Shown here one piece after another: positions 11,105-23,199 of a stretch of 64,000 nucleotides of DNA. How positions within the stretch are numbered: position 1 is the stretch's first letter; each line of letters opens with the position of its first letter. The translations under genes and the position numbers were made by a program. The DNA comes from Coptis chinensis. Lineage: Eukaryota; Streptophyta; Magnoliopsida; Ranunculales; Ranunculaceae. The DNA lies in the NCBI GenBank assembly GCA_015680905.1, contig CM027377.1, positions 28,730,501-28,794,500 of the forward strand. The letters are read 5' to 3'. Below the pieces are notes generated by a model. The model did no database searches. It was not told where the DNA came from and worked only from the letters and a program-made list of their open reading frames with translations.

Positions 11105-12825
11105 TTGGTGCCAGTTTCGAGTCATCTTTAGTCTTTTTCGAGACTAGGTCGCCAGGTTGGAAACTTCGAGGGTTAACTCACTTGTTGTATGTCTTCCTCA
11201 GGGTTTGATGGTAGGATATCACTCGAATGGCTGCTAGGTCGCGTCATTCTTCAAGTAAGTCGACCTCATGAGCAAAGATGGAATCGTTCTTTCTAGATTC
11301 GACAATCTCAAATCGAGTCGTTGTAATTGTCAGCTCAGTAGAGATGACAGCCTCAGTACCGTAACATAGTGAGAATGGTGACTTCGCCGGACTGGAACAA
11401 GCAGTCGATCTATGAGCCCATAGGATGTTTTCTAGCTGTGTGCATTGGCCACTGGCTTTTGTTCTTTTCAATCTTCTTTTTCAAGTTCTCCATAATTGCT
11501 TTGTAACTAGCTTCTGCTTGACCATTGCTCTGAGCGTACTGGGGAGTGGAGACTGCGTGAATGATCTTCCACTTGGCCAAGAATTCTTTGACTGTTTTCC
11601 CTTGAATTGAGAGTCATTATCCATTACCAATGTGTGGGGAAGGCCAAATCTGGTAATGATGTTGGTCCAAATGAAGTTTCTGACATTAAATTCTTTGATA
11701 TGAGCCAAGGGAATCGCTTCCACCCATTTGGTGAAGTAGTCTGTTACAGCTATGATGAACCGAAAGCCTGTGCTTTTCTGTGGGATAAATGGACCCATGA
11801 TGTCCAAGCCCCACATGTGAAATGGCCAAAGGCTGGCAATGCTGATCAGTTCGCGAGCTGGCTAGATGATGTTGTGGCCAAATGTTTGACACTTAATGTA
11901 TTTAAGTACATACTTCTTGGCATCAATCTGCATTGTTGGCCAGAAGTATCCTTGTGAGATCGCTTTGTGAGCTAGAGAGCGACTTCCTACATGGTTCCCA
12001 CATTCTCCCTCGTGGATTTCTGTAAAAATCATTTGACCCTGTTCTGGGCTTATGCACCTCAGATGGGGTCCTCCGGCGGATTTTCTGAAAAGTTTGCCAT
12101 TTACTAGGCAGTAGCGACCTGACTGATATTGAACTTGTCTGGCCTTGGTGCGATCTGCTGGTGATTTGCCAAACTGAATATAATCTAAGATAGGTTGTAT
12201 CCATGTTTGACTCATTTGAGTGTCAGAAAGTGGGCATAGGTTGGTAATTTCTAAGACGTGCTCAGTTTGGTAAGCAGGTCGATCAACTACTTCGATAAGT
12301 AGTTTCCTAAGGTCACAATTCGGTGTTTGGGTTGCAAGGTACGCCAAGCTGTCAGCGTGGTGATTATCTTCCCATAGGAAATGTTGTATGGTAACTTTCT
12401 TGAAAGAAGGTAGTAATTGATCTACAACTTGAAGGTACTTAGCAAGGTTACCTTCATTTGTGGTATACTCATGGGCAACCTGGAGAACGATCAGTTGAGA
12501 ATCGTTAAAAACTTTGAGATCCTGCACTTTGAGCTCTAATGCCATACGGAGTCCTATGATCAAGGCTTCGTACTCAGCTTTATTATTGGAAGTCGCGAAA
12601 TCGATGCGAACTGATTTTTCCACCATGGAGCTATCTGGTGATAGTAGGACTACTCCGACTCTGTTGCCAATTGGATTGCTAGCTCTATCCACAAAGAGTG
12701 ACCATAACTCCGGGTCGTGTTCTTTAGAGGTCGGGATGCTGTCCTCTGGTTCCCAGTTCAGGTCGTCAACTGGGAAATCTGCTAAGAAATCAGCAACGAC
12801 ATGACCCTTCTGAGAGGTTTGTGGG
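10832..12825 (-). pseudogene. Element A pol: RNase H and integrase
   Basis: Read right to left, the frame starts with the pol linker (KGHVVADFLADFP) and the RNase H domain (LWSLFVDRASNPIGNRVGVV, then TSNNKAEYEALI). The integrase follows with a His/Cys zinc-binding region (HEGECGNHVGSRS ... KCQTFGH), the first core Asp (WGLDIMGPF) and the second (LVMDNDSQF). Integrase is broken by frameshifts near 11880 and 11480, and its end is tandemly duplicated. RNase H degrades the RNA strand of the hybrid during reverse transcription; integrase inserts the cDNA. The domain before RNase H continues at 14464, across the inserted solo LTR. Confidence 0.85.
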
Positions 12826-14458
12826 TGATAAGTGCTCAAAAAGTGTTATTTAACCCTCGATTATGCCTCTTGTTTAGCCATCTTAGTGGACTAATAGTGT
12901 TTATAAGTTGTGTTTTAAGATTCTACAGGTGAAAAAGAGAGTTTTGTAGAATATTAGAGAAAATGGGGTAAAACGAAGCAATTCGGAGCATTAAGGATCA
13001 CATGGGAGGCCCGTGGACAATCATGGAGAAGGCCAAGGAATTGGAGCTGTTAAAGATGCGACTTGGACCTATTTTAAAGTCTATTTGGAAGCCCAAGGCC
13101 AAAGGATTCGTTGCTTGGACCAAAGCCCGCAAAAGAGGATAGAAGGATAGAGCAAAAGAGAGAAAATCGGCTTATGCGTCTGGGACGCATGTATCGAGCG
13201 TCCAGACGCATTGATTGCGTCTCGAGATGCATAGATCGAAAGTGTCCGGACGCATTGATTAAGTCCGGGACGATGAATAATGCGTCCCGCATTATGAATC
13301 CGACAATCAGAGCCAATTCTTTTCTCCGGTTTGAAAGACGAAGTCGGACTCTGGAAGAAGTCTATTTGTATTAGGAAACAAATGACGGTTTGGAATGCTT
13401 CTAGAGTTCATTGTAACCCCTATAAATAGAGGACCTAAGTGCCTCATGTAATTTGCCAATTCACTTATATTCTTGTCTCCTTAACTTGAGGCGAGAGAGA
13501 TTAATAATAAAAGATCGGTTTTTAACTAGTGAAGTCTTAATAAATTAGTCTTTTCTAGTCTTATGTTTTTCGACTCTTCTTTTCTCGTTCTTCGTTTCTT
13601 CCTTCCTTCTTTATGGAAGGCTAATCTTCTCCTTCAAGGGAGAAGATGAAGCCGATGCTTAAGGTTTAATGATTCTTCCGATTCATGGTGTTCTTGAATC
13701 GGGTTAGTTCTTTATGTTTGTAGTTATTAGTTCCATTGCCCACACCGGGGATGGAAGTATAGAATAGGGTTTATGTTTTGCAATATTAATATCATGCTAG
13801 TGTTCTTCTTTACTTTTCTTCTAGTAGTATAGTTTTTTAGAGTTAGGAAGTATTCTTTGTGTTACCTTAGAAGGGTAGCTTCGGGGAGTGGTACCTTTCA
13901 GGGAAGTATTCTTTGTGTTTGCCTTAAGTGGTGATTCATTGAATGGCACCCTATTAGGAAGTACTCCTTGATGTTGCTCTTGGTAATACATTGAATGGCT
14001 GCCCAACTTACATAAAAGGAAAGAAGATATTAATAGCATAAACATAGGAACAACAACAAGTAGAGTTAATTGTTAACGATGTTTAGATCGAAGAGGGCAT
14101 CGGACTCGCCGATTGCCTAATTGTAGACTACTTGTAAGAACAACCATGAAGCGAAGATCATAGATCAAAAGTATTGGTGGATTCTAATCTCTTGAATTCC
14201 CTCTTATAAATTCTCAATAGTTTAGTTAGTTTATCTTAGTTTAGTATTTAAAATCTCTACAATCATAGTTTTTAATCCCTCAAACCCCCTTTCCAGTCCT
14301 GTCCTTCACATAACATACACTTAAAAGTGGAACGATACCCTACTCATCCTTTACTTATTGAAGGATAATTAGGTTTTGATACGCTTCTATTTGTTCAATG
14401 ACCATCATACATCTACATCATCCATACACATCTACACACACAAAAAGAGGTAGTGTCA
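12826..14458 (+). mobile_element. Solo LTR (Athila/Ty3-gypsy type), TSD GTGGG
   Basis: The segment starts TGATAAGTGCTC and ends GTAGTGTCA, and is flanked by the 5-bp direct repeat GTGGG (12821-12825 and 14459-14463). Removing it with one TSD copy rejoins the broken Tat pol, as shown by comparison with the uninterrupted stretch near 59450-59500 in element C. A TATA box (TATAAATA, 13421-13428) lies in the middle, and a GTGGAACGATACC block lies near the 3' end. There is no internal domain, so this is the product of LTR-LTR recombination. A hairpin-forming block is at 13174-13211. Confidence 0.92.
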
Positions 14459-14463
14459 GTGGG

Positions 14464-15622
14464 GTAAACTCAATGTGGTGTTCACCGAGTTCTTATGCCC
14501 ATACTACCATGTGAGTTGTCTTATTAGATTTGAGAAGGATCTTCTTAAGTGGCGGTCGGTGAGTACTTTGATTGGATATGCTTAGAAGTAGGGCCTGAAC
14601 TTTCTTGCTGAATAAAGTAGTGTCAGTACTGCCTTTTCAATGTGGGAGTAGTTCTTTTCAGCTGGCATCAATGTCTTGCTAGTGAAGTAGATCGGTTTCT
14701 CAACATTTGCTCCTCTTTGAAGAGAACTGAACTAATAGCAAAGTCAGACATAGCTAAATACCTCAGCGTTTCACCATCAATCAATTTTGCCAGCACAGGT
14801 GGTGTTGTCAAATAGTCCTTGAGAATAAAGAACGCTTGGTGGCATTGCTCATTCCAGGAGAATTGTTCATATTTCTTGAGAATTTATAGGAAAGGTCAGC
14901 ACTTGTCTGATGCTCTCGATATGAATCGATTTAGATCGTCCACCATTCCTGACAATTTCTGTATTTGCTTATTTGTTTTTAGGTCGGGCATGTCCAAGAA
15001 TGCTCGAATCTGGTCAGGGTTTGCTTCTATCCCACGTTGTGAGACCTGATACCCTAGAAATTTCCCGGAGGATGCTCCAAAGAGGCATTTCTCAGGGTTA
15101 AGCTTCATCTCAGTTTGTCGAAGTCTGGAGAACGCTTGTGTGAGATGATCTAAATGATCTCCATCTTTCTTGCTTTTGACGACCATGTTGTATATGTAGA
15201 CTTCCATGGTGTCACCTAACATGTCTTAGAACATATCGGTGATGAGTCACTGGTAGGTCGCTCTAGCGTTCTTAAGGCCGAACGACAGGACGTTGTAACA
15301 GTAAATCCCTTGCTCTGTTATGAATGAAGTTTTCTCTTGGTCTTCTTCTGCTAGTAGGATTTGGTTGTAGCCACTGTAGGCATCCATGAATGACAAGAGC
15401 TCGTGGCCACAGGTCTGGTCCACGAGTCAGTCAATTCTTGGTAAGGGGAAGCTATCCTTAGGAGTCTCCTAATTTAGGTTGGTAAAGTCCACGCAAAGGC
15501 GAACTGTGATGTTCTTCTTTGGGACTGCTACTATGTTAGCGACCCATTCAGGGTAATCTACGTTCCTATTGAAGCCAACTTTTTTGACTTTTTTCGACCT
15601 CTTCATTGATTGCTTTTTGGAA
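14464..15622 (-). pseudogene. Element A pol: reverse transcriptase part
   Basis: Read right to left: the RT finger block (VDYPEWVANIVAVPKKN), the palm, then the connection region (FSRLRQTEMKLNPEKCLFGA and on). The catalytic box, YIDDMV in element C, reads YIYNMV here (around 15190-15205), so both catalytic Asp residues are lost. Stops and frameshifts are frequent. Upstream RT, protease and gag are missing because the sequence changes abruptly to copia RT near 15622. Confidence 0.8.
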
Positions 15623-15631
15623 CCTAAAGGA

Positions 15632-16235
15632 TAGCTTTTGAGGTCGTTAATATAGAACTTTGCTTCTAAAAAATGCTTCAAGTTCTGAATGAGAGATGGA
15701 TTGTTGCCTATGACCAGAATGTCATCCACATAAACAAGGATAAATATAGAATTAGAACCACAAATATTAGTGAATAGAGAATAATCAGACTTAGGCCGAT
15801 AAAGTGAATTTAAAATCGATTGATAAAGAGTGGTAGATAGTTTGGCAAACCATTGCCGAAGCCGATATTCATATCGAGTCCTAAATAAGGACTTATTGAG
15901 GCGGTCAAAAGTCAACATCCTGTATATCCCCGATATTTGGCGAATCCAAGAGGTAAGGTCATATAGACAGTTTCATCCAAATCGCATTGGAGAAAGGCAT
16001 TGTGGACATCCAGCTGATGAAGGGACCAATGTTTGATAGCATCAATGGATAGAAGTAATCGAACAGTGACTAATTTAGCAACGGGTGCAAAAGTGTCATG
16101 ATAGTCTTGGCCTTCAATCTGATTGTAACCCTTGGCAACAAGACGAGCTATGTAACGTTCAATATAACCATCTGGATGATATTTAATCTTGCCATTTACA
16201 ACCAATAGGCTTATGATGAGAAGATAACAGAACAA
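15632..16235 (-). pseudogene. Element E copia reverse transcriptase
   Basis: Two frames cover the RT: 15912-16235 ([35 protein letters not shown]) and 15632-15918 (SIFILVYVDDILVIGN). The catalytic YVDD box is intact. A frameshift lies near 15915. The frame then runs straight into element A RT sequence after INDLKSYPLG, making a chimeric ORF. Confidence 0.85.
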
Positions 16236-17439
16236 GAGTCCATGTATTATTCTGTTCCAAAGCTACAATTCCAAAGAAATTATAGCGACTCTCCATTCTG
16301 GAATTTTGACAGCTTGAGAAAAAGATGTAGGAACAACTGAAGAAGACACTTTAGACAAAAAAGTTTTATGACAAATAGAAAAATTAGTGTCAGAAACATA
16401 GAAAGTCATAGGATATGGAGTGGAAGATCGTGTTACCTTAGAGTCCGATTGGAGGAGGTTGGCCGAAAGAGGGACTGTAAGTGCCTTGGTGAGAGTAGGA
16501 CAATGATAATCTTTGATGAGAAATGGTGGGGGATTTCACACTCTAGTAAATCGAGGTGAGGTATGAGGGTTTGGGTGTGGTGGCTGAGGGAGTTCCTAAA
16601 TTGCGGGTGACGGATGTGTCTGAGTTGGAAGATTGTCGGGGAGGGAGGCGTGGGCACTCTATCCGCATTAGAGCGGCAGGCGTCTCTATCGTGGCGCTCT
16701 CTCTGTCTATTGGAGTTACATAAAGGAGGCGCCTATCGGCGCTTACATAAAGGATAGATTTATCTTTGGATCGGGGCGAGGAGCACTCCATCTACTGGAA
16801 TTACAGAAGAGGATTGAATGTCGAAAGTTTCATTGTCTGGGATGGGTAAGGGATAAACTGACAGATGTGATGGTGGGGAAGATAAATGTTGATAGGGGAA
16901 TACATTCTCATGGAAAATCATGTCACGGGAAGTATAAATTTTTTTGGAAGATAAATCATAAATGCGATAGCCTTTTTTAGCATAAGGATAACCAATGAAG
17001 ATGTCAAGTTTCCCGTGGTGATCAAACTTATTTTTAATGAAAATGTTGTGAGCAAAACATAAACAACCAAAAACACAAAGATGGGCAAGAGTGGGAGGTG
17101 TTGTAAACAAAAGCTCATGAGGTAATTTGCCATTTAACAAGGTGCTAGGAATTTTATTAATGAGATAGCCTGTGGTGAGAATGCATTCACCCGAGAAGGA
17201 TAATGGGAGATGAGCTTGAAAACATAATGCTCGTGCAACGTTGAGTAAGTGCCGATATTTTCTTTCAACAACAGGGTTTTGTTGGAGAGTATCAACGCAA
17301 CTACGTTGGTGGATAACCCCATATTTGGAAAAAAATTGTTGCATGTTGTGGGATATAAATTCGGATCCATTGTCAGATCGAAGGACTTGGATTTCATGAA
17401 AATGGTCATCAATGTTGTTGTGGCCAGATGTGAGCGAAT
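16236..17439 (-). pseudogene. Element E copia integrase, C-terminal part and linker to RT
   Basis: The stretch 16760-17344 encodes the end of the integrase core and the following domain (HLLNVARALCFQAHLP, CVFGCLCFAHN, KFDHHGKLDIFIGYP), with a Ser/Pro-rich linker at 16760-16850. Catalytic Asp sequence (LRSDNGSEF in another frame) is visible near 17365-17385, so a frameshift separates it from the downstream part. 16240-16760 is a degraded linker without an open frame. Confidence 0.75.
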
Positions 17440-17444
17440 GTATT

Positions 17445-17805
17445 TGTAGTGGCAGGATGCAGCACTAGGATATCAATGGTGAGATGTGCCGGGTCAACAT
17501 AACGCATAAGTCCGCGATCCACCGGATCGGGATGACAGTGTGTGGTCGCGGTACGGAAACCCTACACATGGAGCTAAGAGGACCGCGAGATGGAGGAATA
17601 GATGGAGGGCCATGATGGGTGGAAAGAAAGATATAAAGAGAAATAGTGGGGGAGAGAGAAAGGAGGAGGATTCATTAATCCAAAGAAGAAAAACCTAGAG
17701 AAAAGGGGAGCAAAGAAGAGAGAAAGTGGGAGTAGAGAAGGGAGAAGGAGAATAGTGCCTAAGAGCTAGGGAATATTGCTTGTAATAGAAACAGGGGGTG
17801 TAACA
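17445..17805 (+). repeat. 5' LTR of element B
   Basis: Starts TGTAGTGGC and ends GTAACA; a near-copy is at 26483-26837. A possible TATA box (TATAAAG, 17632-17638) precedes a purine-rich stretch. The LTR is short for a Tat element. Confidence 0.9.
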
Positions 17806-17960
17806 TTTGGCTTCGCCCGTGGGGAAAACGAAGTAGAAATGACACAAAAAGAAGGCGGGGGTAGGCCCCAAAAGATAAAGGGTCCCGCACGGCCTAAGAA
17901 GGGTAAAAAGTAGGAAGAAGGAAGGACGAGGGAGGAAAGAAGCGTAAGAAGAAGCGGCTT
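17806..17960 (+). other. Probable primer-binding site and leader of element B
   Basis: Just after the LTR, TTTGGCTTCGCCCGTGGGGA resembles the TGGCGCCG-type tRNA-Asp site that is clear in element C, with two or more changes in its core. The rest is a short leader before gag. Confidence 0.45.
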
Positions 17961-19112
17961 ATGCGGGAAGAGATTGGAAGGCTGAGGGAGGAAAATGAGG
18001 AGCTGAGACGAGAGAGGGAGAGGATGGAGGAGGAGACCGGGGAAGAAACAGGGGAGGAAGCGGAGAATGAAAAGGTGGAGGACGAAGAGGAACAGGGACC
18101 GACCCTAGTGGACAATCCGGTGACCGGGTTAACGGTTGAACAAGTCCAACAAATGATTAACAGTGACCGAGTGGCGAATCTTCAACAAACAAGGGTTCAA
18201 ACGGGCGTGGCCAGTCAAGTGGTGGCGGGGCTGAATCGCAACCCGCTTGCAGATGCGATATGGACTTCGGAGGTACCAAAACGCTTCAATCAGCCGAGAT
18301 TCGAGAGATATGACGGAATGGGTGACCCGGCAGATCACATCCATCACTTTAGACAGCAGATGCCTCTTTGGCAAGAGGCGAGGTATGATGGTCTGCGGTG
18401 CATGATGTTCCCGGCCAGTCTTAAGGGTGGGGCTTCCGACTAGTACTATCAGCTGCCTTCAAAGAGCATAACCAATTTCCAAGAGTTAGAGCAGGCGTTT
18501 GTTGACCACTTTATACATCAGAAGAGGAGGGTTGTGGACATCACGACCTTATTTAACGTTAGACAGAGATCCACATAATCGGTCAGAGAGTATCTATGTC
18601 GCTTCAAGGCAGAGACCCTAAAGGTAGAGAATTTGGATGAGAGGACAGCGGTAATAGCATTCAAAAGGGGGCTGCGACCTGGAACGGCGGTCCATCAGTC
18701 CGTGGCGAAGAACGAGATCGCGACATTGCACGAGTTATATCCGCGGGTAGAGAAGTATATTAGATATGAAGACACCATGCAGAAGGAGTCGAAGAGGGGA
18801 GCCAAGACAGTGTCGGCGGTAGAGAAAAGGGGTGAACGCAAAAAGACAGAGGGAAGTGACCGAGGCGGGGAGAGGTACCGCGGACAGTCCTCAAGGCCGG
18901 AAAGAGGAAGGGAGATAGCGCGGAGAGAGCAAAAGGAGCGGAAGCCATACCGCGAGGTGGAACATGCCCCGTTGGCGAGACCGTTGAGTGAGATACTGCC
19001 GCTGATTAAAAATGTGCAAGGATATGAAGGGCCGCGAACCATTCCGGCCGAAATGCCCAACAAGCCATACTTTGTGAGTATCACCAAAGTGCGCGCATCA
19101 CGAAACCAATGA
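17961..19112 (+). pseudogene. Element B gag
   Basis: One frame with an in-frame stop at 18441-18443 and another between 18443 and 18633. The N terminus is a Glu/Arg coiled coil (17961-18080). The capsid-like region follows (RFERYDGMGDPADHIHHFRQ; EQAFVDHFIHQKRR; AVIAFKRGLRPG) and then a basic tail. This order and these motifs fit the retrotransposon gag family. Gag forms the particle that packages the element RNA. Confidence 0.85.
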
Positions 19113-19882
19113 TTGTTATGCCTTGAAATGGTTAGTCCAGAGATTAATAGAGAAGGGGATGCTGAGGGAATTCATAGGGGAAACTCCAGATCGGGAGCCT
19201 GGGCCTGCCGCGGGACGAATATTGGGAACCATAAATGTTATTTTCAGCGGGGAAGCGTTGAGTCACAATGCCCACCGATAAGGTCGAGGAGGGCGAATAT
19301 TCAGCAGTCAACGAGTCCCACGAGGGCGAGATGTAGAAGCGAGTTAATGAGCGGGGAGGAGAAAATTACATTCTCCAAGGCAGACCTCCGAAGGCGATAC
19401 GCCGCCACGAGGATCGTTGGTTATTACAAATAGCGATGGGCAATTATGTGGTCAAAAGGGTCCTGATAAACTGTGGTAGCGTCATGGATTTGCTATTCAG
19501 AGGAGCTCTTGAGGAGATGGGGATCAACCCGGGGCAACTGAGACCTCCGCGGACAAGTTTGTATGGATTCAATGGAAGTGTTATAGAGCCTATGGGGGAA
19601 CTTTTGCTGCCAGTAACAACGGGGCCCGTGACAGTGTTCTCAAGGTTCATGGTGGTCGACTCCAACTCCCAATACAACGCGATCCTGGGGAGGAGATGGA
19701 TACATGAGATGAGGGCGGTGCCGTCGACTTACTATCAAGTTATCCGATTCCCTACCCCAATGGGAACATATGAGGTCCGCGGAGATCAGGTGGCATCCAA
19801 GAACAGTCACCAGAATACAATCAAAAGGATGTCCCGCGAACCAGAAGAGGAGTCGACGAGCTCTAGGAAGAGGCCGGCATAG
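19113..19882 (+). pseudogene. Element B protease region
   Basis: 19436-19882 encodes a retropepsin-like domain (SLYGFNGSVIEPMGELLLP; SQYNAILGRRWIHEMRAVPS). The active-site loop that reads D-P-G-S in element C reads N-C-G-S here (about 19469-19480), so the catalytic Asp is replaced by Asn. The linker at 19113-19433 is frameshifted. Confidence 0.8.
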
Positions 19883-20051
19883 CAAAGAACTGATCTTGCA
19901 AGGGGGCGTGGAGGAGGGGGAGGAGGTCGCGACGGCTCCAAAAACTTTAGACGAGATAGAAATAATAAACTTGGGAGAGGGCGAAGAGGAGAAGTTCACA
20001 TTGATAGGGTTGAGTCTTACAGAAGAATGGAAGGGTAAGTTAGTGCAATGA

Positions 20052-21660
20052 TTGGTGAAGAACAAAGACGTCTTTGCGTGGGGGATAGAGGATGTCACTG
20101 GTTTAGATCCGGAGTTTGCATGTCATCGCCTACACATGAGGGAGGACGCGAAGCCAGTGAGACAGAAGATGAGAGGCATGAGACCCAAATATGCAGAAGG
20201 AATCCGAGAAGAGGTTGCAAGGCTAAAGGGTGTGGGGATAATAAGAGAGGTGGAATTCACAAACTGGTTGTCCAACGTGGTCGCGGTCCCAAAGAAAAAT
20301 GGAAAGGTCCGGATATGTGTGGACTTCACGGACGTAAATCTAGAGTGTCCGAAGGACAGTTATCCGATGTCGCGAGTGGATGAGTTGGTGGACAGGACTG
20401 CGGGGTTCAGCATGTTCTCATTTATGGATGCGTCTATGAGGTACAATCAGGTGGCAATGTATGGACCGGATCAGGAAAAAACCTCCTTCGTAGTGGAAGG
20501 GGGCACATACTGCTATACTAGAATGCCATTTGGATTAAAAAATGTAGCAGCCACATTCCAGCGCTTGGGAGAGAAGATGTTCGAGGGCAAAATCCGAAAA
20601 GGCATTGAGATATACATCGATGATATGGTGGAGAAAGAGTATGTCGGAGCAGGGAGCACTTGGAAGGGTTGGAGGAGACATTTCGAATCTGCGAACACAC
20701 AATTTGAAACTCAATCCCGGTGAAGTGCACATTTGGAGTCACCACGGGGAAATTTCGGGGTATATTGTGACACAAATGAGGAATAGAGGCCAACCCAGGC
20801 GGATAAGATCATTGGTGGAGATGCCATCACCAAAGACAAGTGAAGGAGGTGCAAAAATTGTTGGGCGGAAGGGTCGCGCTCTCAATAGGTTCATCTCGAA
20901 ATCATCCGACAAATGTAGGCCGCTGTACAGACTATTGAGAAACACCACATATTTCACATGGACGGCAGAATGTGAACAGGCATTCCAGGGGCTTAAAAGG
21001 TATTTAGAGGGTACACCGTTGTTGTTGCGACCCAAAGAGGGAGAAAAGTTGTATTTGTACCTGGGGGTCACAGATTATGCAATCAGCTCGGTCCTCGTTC
21101 GAGTAGTTGATAAGATAGAAAGACCAGTGTACTTTCAGAGTAAGATGTTGCTGGATGCGAAAAACCGATACTGATCGGTGGAGAAATGCATACCGCCTTG
21201 ATATTTTCTCGCTCTCGGTCGGTGAAGCCCTATTTTGAAGCACACGCAGTGATCGTGGTCACGAACTTGCCTCTTAAGCAAGCTTTGAGAGCAGAGAAGT
21301 CAGGAAGAATGTTGAAATGGGTCGTGATGCTAAGTTCGTATGAGATCCAATATCAAGTTAGGATGGCGGAGAAGGCTCAGGCAGTGGCGGAGTTCCCCGC
21401 AGAGGACCCTACATGGGGGGAGGAGATGGTTTTGGAACCGGAGAGGGAAGAGGAACTGGATAGCTTGAACCCATGGGACGAAAGAAATGGTTGGAGAGTG
21501 TTTGCTGATGGGTCAGCAACGGATGCTGGCAGCGGAATTGGTGTAGTATTGGTCACGCCAGAGCAACAACATGCTAGAGCTGACAATGAAATTGGGTTTC
21601 GCAGCATCCAACAACGAAGTGGAGTATGAGGCGGTAATCGCCGGCATGAGAATGGCGTAG
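20052..21660 (+). pseudogene. Element B reverse transcriptase and RNase H
   Basis: RT spans 20052-20723 with KNKDVFAWGIEDVTGLDP, VVAVPKKNGKVRICVDF, MPFGLKNVAATFQ and an intact catalytic YIDDMV. A frameshift near 20690 moves reading to 20605-21174 (connection and RNase-H-like segment, YFTWTAECEQAFQGLKRYL). The RNase H domain follows in a third frame (21186-21629; GWRVFADGSATDAGSGIGVV). Confidence 0.85.
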
Positions 21661-22039
21661 GCACGGGGTGAAGGAACTCACCGTATACTCGACTCAATTT
21701 GGTAGTGTGCGGGCAAATGGAGGGTTCAGCGGTGAGATGTCCCAGATGGCAAGATATTTGGGAGTCCCGCTGTTGGGCGTCGGGTTCGCGCAAATCTGCT
21801 TTGTACATTTGAACCGAGGGGAGAATCGCCACGCGCCAGATGCTCGCTTATGTAGCCGCCGCCATGCCGGGACCGAAGAAAGGACCTTCGAAGTGAGGAA
21901 GTTGGACAAGCCAATCGCCGGGAAGCATTAGGAGTGATGAATACCGCAGCGGAGGGTGAAGAAGGATGGGTGGTGCCTATCAAGCGGTTTTTGGCGGGGG
22001 GAGGGATTTGTCCTAGAGAAAGCGGGTTGGAAATCGGAC

Positions 22040-23199
22040 ATCTCGAAGGTACATGTTGGTGGGAGGTGAATTATATCGGAGGAATTTCAATGGGCCTTTG
22101 TTAAGATGCTTGGGGCGAAACCGCTCAAGAGGTGCTCGATGAGTTGCACAAAGGGATTGTGGGAGCCACTTTCGGCGCGGGACAACAAGACACGTGTTGT
22201 TAACACAAGGTTACTTCGGCCTCACATGAAAAAAGAGACGCCGTGGAATTCGCCAAAAATGTGAGAAGTGTCGAGGTTTTCTCGGTTGATATTGGCCCCA
22301 ACAGAGCCGCCGCGACAAATGTGTCTAGCCCGCGTGGCCATTTCGCGATGTGGGCCCTTGACATAGTGGGACCGCTGCCCATGGCCCGCGGTAAAAGGAG
22401 ATTCTTATTGGCCGCGACGGACTATTTTACAAAGTGGATCGAAGCCGTACCATTGCAGCAGGTGAAAGAGGTGCAAGTGATCAAGTTCTTGTGAGAAAAC
22501 ATCATATGCCGTTTCGGGTTGCCCTATTCTATCATTGCGGATAATGGAACCCAGTTCACGGGATCAAAAGTTAGGAGTTTTCTACAAGCGTATCACATCA
22601 AATAGGGATTCTCGGCCCCATACAACCCCGAGGGAAATGGACAGGCGGAGTCCTCTAACAAAACCATACTTAACAATCTCAAGAGGAAACTGGAGGGCAA
22701 GAAGGGGTCCTGGGCCGACGAACTAAATCGGGTGCTTTGGGCCTATCGGACAACCCCACGAACCTCGACCAAGGAGACCCCTTTTTCATTGGCGTATGGA
22801 GTAGAGGCCGTGATACCGACAGAAATGGTGGCGGCAACCACTAGGACCTCGGCTGTCAAGGATGGGTCAAACTGGGGCATTCTCGGCGGAGACATGAACC
22901 CAGCGAGGAAGAAAGGAGAGACACAAAGTAGCGCATCAAGCTGGAAGAATATCACCGCCGCCTGCAAAGGCAGTACAACAAGAAGCTGAGAGTGAAGAGA
23001 TTTAAGGTGGGAGACAAGGTTCTTCGGTGGGTGACCCCCAGCACCAAGAAAGCAAGCGAGGGGAAGTTGGGTCCAACATGGGAGGGCCTTTACGGTGGTG
23101 GTCGAGGTGGGGGAATAGGCACCTACAAAGTTACAAACCGTGGAGGCACAGCGGGATAGGCCATGGAATGTAAGGTTGCTGAAAAAATTTCACGAGTAA
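22040..23199 (+). pseudogene. Element B integrase
   Basis: Pieces in several frames: first core Asp region (MWALDIVGPLPMARG) and TDYFTKWIEAVPLQQVKE at 22243-22494, the second core region near 22540, the [17 protein letters not shown] block (22732-22830), and the C-terminal end LLKKFHE with a TAA at 23197-23199. Frameshifts and a stop at 22492 break it. Confidence 0.8.

Larger units (their letters stand above)
7090..15622 (-). mobile_element. Tat-type Ty3/gypsy element A (degenerate, truncated)
   Basis: On the minus strand, RT, RNase H and integrase remnants run from 15622 down to 10832. A spliced antisense gene lies on the plus strand between integrase and the 3' LTR. That arrangement is known for the Tat lineage. 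The 3' LTR is reduced to about 77 bp next to the Athila-like LTR. The 5' end is lost at an abrupt junction with copia element E near 15622. A 1633-bp solo LTR with 5-bp target-site duplication splits pol between RT and RNase H. Confidence 0.8.

Noticed and set aside
18695-19087. Minus-strand open frame opposite gag of element B
   Set aside because: Shadow of gag on the plus strand; no domain and no start context.
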